DNA of 64,000 bases from positions 4,036,426 through 4,100,425 of the forward strand of contig JAUPFP010000015.1 of assembly GCA_036925085.1 (NCBI GenBank), written 5' to 3'. The notes under the pieces were generated by a model. That model ran no database searches. It was not told where the DNA came from and saw nothing but the letters and a program-made list of their open reading frames with translations. Positions 47,201 to 55,200 of the stretch are shown here, one piece after another. This DNA is from Brachycybe producta. Its lineage: Eukaryota > Arthropoda > Diplopoda > Playtdesmida > Andrognathidae. The stretch's first letter is position 1, and every line of letters starts with the position of its first letter. The position numbers and the translations under genes are program-made.

Positions 47201-50200
47201 AATCCAAATTGGAACTCGAGATAAGGTTAGAGGAGACTAGGAATGCCTTGGAATCAAAGGGGTTGAAAATAAGTAGGGCAAAAACGGAGTACATGAAATT
47301 TCAGTGGGATGGGAAAGAACAGTTGAATGAGGGGATTAGACTTGGGGACAGTTTAATGCAGCAGGTGCATGACTTCAAATATTTAGGATCTGTGCTGCAA
47401 GATGATGGGAGCTTAGACTTAGACATCACAAACCGGATAAAAGCAGGTTGGCATAGGTGGAGGCAGGCTAGTGGGGTTTTATGTGACAGGAAGTTACCTA
47501 TAAAATTGAAGGGAAAGTTTTATAGAACAGTAGTCAGACCAGCTATGTTGTATGGGTCAGAATGTTGGGCAATCAAGAAGGTGCATGAGGATAGAATGCA
47601 GGTAGCTGAGATGAGAATGCTAAGGTTTATGAGTGGGGTGACCAGAAGGGATAGGATCAGAAATGATTTTATTAGGGGTAGTGTAGGGGTAACAAATATA
47701 GTAGAAAAGATGCAGGAAAATAGGCTGCGGTGGTTTGGGCATGTCCTCAGGAGTGGAGAAGATGGGCTGCTGAGACAGGCAATGAACTTAGACCTGGGAA
47801 TAAAACGGGGTAGAGGAAGACCCAAGCAAACCTGGGATGTGGTAGTAAAACGGGATATGGTGGCATGTGGGGTCACTGGGGGCTTGGTGCAAAATCGGAA
47901 CGAGTGGAGAGTTAGAACCAGCAAGGCCGACCCTGCTGCTTGCGGGATAAGGTACAGGAAATGATGATGATAATTTAATATTATTTCATTTATTTGTATC
48001 TTCTTAATGAATAATATAGGATTCGTATATGAGGGATTCGAGAACCTTTTAGGATTCGGATTCGAGGAAATTTAGGATTCGTCCCACTTCTAGTTTTTAC
48101 AATCAAAAACAGTGGTTAGAAGCTAGAACTTTCTAGTTGACATCTGATAGCAACCGGACATCTAGCCTCTAACCAGCCTTTTTGATTAGAAAAAGCATAA
48201 TTGCAGTAGTTCTAATGATGATAAATTGAATACTTCCCAATTGGCTCCTTGAGCCACACAAATTGAGAGAAATATTTGCTTTGATATTGTGCATAAAAAT
48301 CCGAGCTCTAGCGATAACATTTTTTTAAAAAAATGACGTAATTGAAATCAGGTAAACATGTTTGTGATTCGTGGGTTTGCGAATAAAAGAAAATGGGTTT
48401 CCACACTTTGTATTATTTCATACAGCGTTCAAAATGTTATTATTAATGGTTGCATTAATTAATTAATTCTATGAGATTTACAACATTTTTCTTTGTGTTG
48501 TTATCTTTAACATTTGAAACAAAAATCCTCTCAAAAATAAGAAAAAATAAGACGAATCTTTTTTAAAAAACCCACAATAATAACCAGCAGCTGCCTCAAA
48601 TACAGATAACGACGACGTTGTAATAAATACTCCGAAATCAGTTAATATTGCAAACAGGCAATTAGAAATCGGGACATACAGAAGATGGCTCCGCCCTTTT
48701 TATGACGACCGGCAACTTCTAATTGGTTTGTTATGGAGTCTGACGTCACATGCTCCGCCCTTTTCAACGTCGAACCACACAACAAACTAATTAAAAGTTG
48801 CCGGTCGTCATTAAAAAGGCGGAGCCAACTTCTGTTTGTCCCGATTTCTAATTGCCTGTATATTGCAAATAAATCATTTATTTTGTGCGTGTAGCGTTAG
48901 ATGGCGCCACTAGCCCTCCTCCCATAGAAATGTACTTAACACTTTTCAATTCTTGACTCACCTTCCGTCCTTCCTTTTTGTCACGTGACAAACTTTTAAT
49001 GGCGTCATCGCTCTCTCTCCCTCTTCACTTATATTGTGTTCTGGGTGTAAGTTTGTCACGTGTTTGATAATTAAGGTTGTGTTTTGGACGCGCTTTTAGA
49101 GATAAACGGAGGCTGCATTCTATTTCAACTAATTGGCGAGTGTAGTTTGCCACCCTATGGAGGTTGCAGGCGCCGTCTACCTTGCATTTACACAAGTATT
49201 TTTTTCTATGGAGCCCACTTAAGGCAGTTTTAAAGTGTAAACACACCTGTCTCCAACTGAAAAAAATTAAAAGACTGTCATGTCACATGTGACAGTAAAT
49301 GGTCATATTTAGCTCATAACAGTCACAAAAGCAAATTACAAAACATTATTATGACAAATATCGTCATATGACTGTCACTGACTAGTGTGCAGAATAATAT
49401 GACAATCATAAAATCATAGGACACGAGCATGACTGTCACAACATTATGACATTTTCTATAATGAGTCCCCTGGCGCCGCCCACTCTTAGTTCGGCACCCC
49501 GTGTAGTTACACGTCAAGCACGTAACGCTCTTGTTACCTCGTATACAGAAAATTTTACCAAATTCCTGCTTAAGGTTTAGCTTTATTTTAAGCAGCACTT
49601 TAGAAATACACTGGTTAATCTAGTTTTCTCATAGTTAAAAAGTAATTGTCACTGATTTCAAGTATTTACTGTCACACAAATTCCCCTGTTTACCGTTCAC
49701 TTTTACTGCTATTTTAACAATTTAATAAAAAGACACAACAACAACCAACACACAAAAAAATGAAATATTACAACCAAAAAAAAAATTGGTAAAATGAAAT
49801 TGAAAAATGACATCTGTAGTCCATTTGGTGGGTCAGAAAATAATAATAAAAAAATGTTTTACTTTGACAGGAAAAAGGTAAAAAAATACATCAAAGTTAA
49901 TAAGAAAACTCAATTAGGTTCACATGATATAAGAACCAATCAAATTGGTTTGCAACCAAAAAAAAAAGAGCAATGCACTCATCTCATATCGCGAAAGTAG
50001 GAAAAATCAGTCATTATATGGAATGGCTAAGTCAATATACAAAACCATTCTAACAAATATATGCTGATCGAGTGATAGAATGAAAAAAAATTGGTAAGTG
50101 TGCCTCTATTTTTAAAAAAACATTTCAAAATCGCGAATTTCTAACTTTTTATGTTAAACTCCATTGAGTACGCGCTCTTAAGCAGAAAAAACATCCAATT

Positions 50201-52230
50201 AAAATGCTCGTAAAAATACGTAATTTTGAAATATTTTTTTTTTAAAAAAATAGAAAAATGCATACCAATTTTTAAATCATCTAAAATACAGTAAAAAAGA
50301 GGCTCAGGAAGGCTTGACGGAGCGCAGAAGTCAAAAAGCTTAAAAATGGCCAAAGTTTCAAAAATTCCATGTAAAACTGAAATGGTTTAAACTCGTTTAG
50401 CCCAGTTTAAACCATGTTTAAACAGTGGTTGAAACCACCAGTGGAGAAAACCTTGCCAACCCTGGACACAAGACAGGCATTTAGCAATCGGGAGAAAGCA
50501 CAAGTTGGCTCCGCCCTTTTTATGACGACTGGCAACTTCTAATTGGTTGGTCATGTAGTCTGACGTCACATGATCCGCCCTTTTCAACGTCGAACCACAC
50601 AACAAACCAATTAGAAGTTCCCGGTCGTCATAAAAAGGGCGGAGAAAGGAAGGGTAAGGGTATTTTTTAATTTTGATTATCTTTCAAAATAAGCTTTTTT
50701 TTGCGTCAGTTTAAAAATGAGCCAACTTTAAGCAGATTATATTTTTTTAAAGTCTTTTTTATCTATGAAAAGTTTATTTTGAAAGATATCAACATTTAAA
50801 ATACGATTAAGTGATTCAGTTACCTCCGTTCTAGTTTCTAAAAACCCTTCAAAATTAATAAGCTTTTTTTTAAAAAAAGTAATGTGCAAAATGACTAAAA
50901 TTGCAAGTCAATCGAGATAATGTCGTAAAATGGTGGTTTTATCAAGCTTTTTTTTTAATTTTTAAGCATTCTATACATTGACTAAAACGCTATTAATTGT
51001 TCAGGTGACTTAGTAATAATTACGTAAAATGGCCTTTTTTTCGTGCGACTTTGTCGGCATTTACGAACACATAAAAAGCGTTTACGGGTTTTTCTATTGT
51101 GTGTGTGTTTGTGGAAATTCCCATTTGAAAACAAATTTAAGAGCAATTAGCCAATTACAAATTAAAAAAAAATATCTAACACAACTGAAAGCAATTAACA
51201 TAATTATTAAAGCCAACTCAAACAGTTAAAACTCAAGAGAGCCGCCCCCCAACCCAACCCCTATAATTACCCTATACTGAATACATCATCATGTGGGGCC
51301 TGGGCCCCTCGTTAAAAACAATAACGAACAGCTGATTTTCAATTAAAAGAAATTTGAAAATGCAACATTAAAATATCCTTAATTGGATGAGCTACCCTTC
51401 TAGTTTCTAAAACACTTTCTGCTTTCTCTTTAAGGTGGTTTTAAAGTGTAAACGCGTCTCAAACTCTTTGATTAATTCAGTCTTTCAGGTGCAAAATTAA
51501 AAGAAACTTGAAAGTGTTTTAGAAACTAGAAGGGTAGCTTCTTAATCACTTAAAGAGCATTTTAGTGTTTTGATATCTTTCAAAATTAACTTTTTTTAAA
51601 GATAAATAAAATTTGTAAAAAAAAATATCGTTTGATTGAAGTTGGGCTCATTTTCAAATGGACATAAAAAGTTTATTTTGAAAGATATCAAAACACGAAA
51701 ATACTCTTAAATGATTGAGCTACCCTTCTAGTTTCTAAAACATTCAAATTTTTTTTTCTCTCTTCATTTTTGTACCTGAAAGACTAGATTAATCAGGAAT
51801 TCGAGACGTGTTTACACTTTAAACCCACCGTAAAGAGAAAGTAGAAAGTGTCTTAGAAACTAGAAGGGTAGCTCAATCAATTAAGGATATTTTAATGTTG
51901 CTATATCTTTCAAAATAGTCACATAAAATGTTTATTTTGAACGATATCAACACGAAAATACTCTTACATGACTGAGCTACCCTTCTAGTTTCTAAACACA
52001 CATTCAAATTTTTTTTCTCTTCATTTTTGTACCTAAAAGACAGAATAAACAAGAGTTCAAGAGCCCCCCCCCCAAACCGGTTACACTTTAAAACCATAAA
52101 CTTAAAAACTCTCAAGATAAACTCTCAGATAGAAGAAGAAACAACTCTCAATCGAAATATTCGAAGAAGTAAAAGAAGAAAAAACCCATCCGATTTTATT
52201 CGATTGAACACAATTTAAATAAAATTCTGG

Positions 52231-52261
<31 letters not shown>

Positions 52262-55200
52262 ATCTCTGTCCCTCTTTTTCCCCACTCACTCTCTCTCTCT
52301 CTGTGTTATGGGTGTGAAAATAAAAACGTGATAAGAGAAATTTTCAATCCCCCAATATCAGTAAAAGTAATTGAATTTTTCTTATCATGTTTCACTTTTT
52401 CTGATTCTTTTATTTCTCTCTCTCTCTCTCTCTCTCAAATATGAAAAAAATATATCAATTGATAAAAATATGCAAATTGCATTCACGAAATACACAAAAA
52501 ATATATATAAAAGCTAAACATGTCAATGGTATAAGAGCTAAAATATAATAATAAATATATATATATGTACACCCTTCTTACCAAATCCCCAAAAACCCAC
52601 CCACATATATAACAAAATTGATCAGGAAACCCCCCAAACGATGCATGAATTATGCATTAAAAAAATCATAAAGGGGTAAACAACGTTTCTTAGTCGCGGG
52701 CCAAAAAAAATAAACGAAACAGGAATATTTGTTTCAAAATTACTCCTGGATTCACAATAATTTCCACAATTTCTGATTACGAAATTGTATATTAAGGTTA
52801 TTAACGATTAAGGTTATGGTTTTAAAGTGTAAACGCTTCTGTCTTTCAGATGCAAAATGAAGAGAAACTCGAATGTGTTATAAAAACTAGAAGGGTAGCT
52901 CAATCATTTAAGGGTATTTTTCACGTTAATATCGTTCAAAATAAACTTTTTATGTGACTATTTTGAAAGATAGCAACATTAAAATATCCTTAATTAATTG
53001 AGCTACCCTTCTAGTTTCTAAGACACTTTCTACTTTCTCTTTAAGGTGGTTTTAAAGTGTAAACGCGTCTCAAACTCTTTGATTATTCTGTCTTTCAGGT
53101 GCAAAATTAAAAGAAACTTTCAAAGTGTTATAAAAAAAACTAGAAGGGTAGCTCAATCACTATAAAGAGTATTTTCGTGTTTTGATATTTTTCAAAATAA
53201 ACTTTTTATGTGACTTTAAATTTTTGTCTATAAAAAATTCATTTTGAAAGATATCAACCTGAAAATACTCTTCAGTGATTGAGCTACTCTTCTAGTTTCT
53301 AAAACACGTTCTAGTTTCTTTTAAATTTTGCTTCTGAAACCAAAAAAAAAAACAATAAGAGTTCGAGAAAATCAGCTATTCCCAAACCATTTTAATTGTT
53401 TTTATTAAAAAATATGTGTAAACAAAACAGCAAATCGATATTGGAATACAAAACACGTTTTAAATATTGTTTTCTACTTTTGTAATTAAGTCGAAAAAAA
53501 AAATCAATTTTAGAAATGATGCAACAAAAAAAACACATTGAGAAGGTTAATTTTTAAAACAGACTCATTAATTAAATTAATTAATTAAATAAGATCAAGA
53601 TGAATTATAAACTAGAAGGGCAGACAGAGTTAGGCCTAAATTATTTTGATGTCAATATCTTTTAAAACAAACTTTGCACTTTCTAGTTTCAAAACAAACA
53701 AAAAATGTTTGTTGGTAAAAAAAAATTGTAAAATCTTCTTTTAAAAGAAGATATCATAAAAGTTATCTTAAGTCACATCTTCTAGTTATATATATATATA
53801 TATTAAGCCAGGTCTGTGTGTGTGTCACAAAAAACCTTGAAGCACGTCGGAATTTATATAAATTTAAATGAATAAATGAACCGCTTTTTTCTCTCAAGGT
53901 CAACTATATGACCATGATATTAAATAGGAAAAAAGGGGGGGGGGAAGGTTGGAAAGTGTAGAAGAGGGGAGAGAGAAACGTGGAGGGGGAAACTGAAATT
54001 GAAATGAAAGGAGTAAAAAAAGGAAAAAACGACGCGCATGCGCACAATTGCCTGTTCCCCCCCCCCCCCCCCTTTGTAATTCTTTATGATTTTTTCCGAT
54101 TTTCCTCATAAAAATCTTACTAAAATATAATTATTCGTTTATGAACAGCAGATTTATGAGACTCTTCGATTATTTCTGTCTTTTCAGAAAAAAAAGCAAA
54201 ATTGAGATAAAACTAGAAAAAGTGTTGTTTTAGAAACTAGAAGTGGTTACCTCAATCACTTAAAAGGTATTTTCATGACGATATCTTCCAAAATAAACTT
54301 TTTATAGACAAAAAATTTAGGTCACAAAAAGTTTATTTTAAAAGATATCAACATGAAAATACACTTGAGTAAGATTGAACTACGCTTCTTGTTTCTAAAA
54401 CATTCAATTTTTTTTTTCATTTTTGCACCTGAAAGACTGAATTAATCAAGATTTCGAGACGCGTTTACACTTTAAACCCACCTAAAAAGAAACTAGAAAA
54501 TGTCTTAGAAACTAGAAGAATAGCTCAATCAATTAAGGATATCTTAATGATGATATCTTTCAAAATAAGTCACATAAAAAGTTTATTTTGAAAGATATCA
54601 ACATGAAAATAGTAGAAAATATCCCTGATTGAGTTACCCTTCTAGTTTACAAAACACTTTCTACTTTCTCTTCATTTTGCAGTACTTGAAAGACAAAATA
54701 ATCAAAGAGTTCGATACACATTTACACTTTGAAACCATCTAAAGAGAAACTAGAAAATGTCTTATAAACTAGAAGGGTAGCTCAATCACTTAAGGATATT
54801 TTCATATTTGATATCTTTCAAAATAAACGTTTTCTAGATTTAAAAAAAAAATATCGTCTGATTAAAGTTACATAATTTTCAAACTGAAATAAAAAGTGTA
54901 TTTTGAAAGATATTAAAACATGAAAATATCCTTAAGTGATTGAGCTACCCTTCTAGTTTTTATAAACACATTCAAGTTTCTCTTCATTTTGCACCTGAAA
55001 AACAGAATAATCAAATAGTTCGAAAGGATTTTGCCCTTTAATTTTGCCTTTAATTAATAAATGATGCGGCTCTCGAGCCACACATTGATCACCTCTCAAC
55101 AAAAAACCCAAACATGAAAAAAAAAACCCTTTACGTTTCAATATCCAATTAGAAACATGTGGGTCCGCGCAACCGTATCAGTAACGGTACAGAATTGACA

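Larger units (their letters stand above)
46420..48310 (+). mobile_element. Family A hAT-like element hosting hAT-Z and the LINE
   Basis: Left end GGCTCGGATTTTTATGCAAT, right end ATAAAAATCCGAGCTCTA. The central part is displaced by the hAT-Z copy at 46519-48092. The right part keeps the internal stem (GGTTAGAAGCTAGA ... TCTAGCCTCTAACC). Outermost level of a three-deep nest. Confidence 0.78.

Noticed and set aside
47520-47924. 134-codon minus-strand frame
   Set aside because: Antisense shadow of the reverse transcriptase frame.
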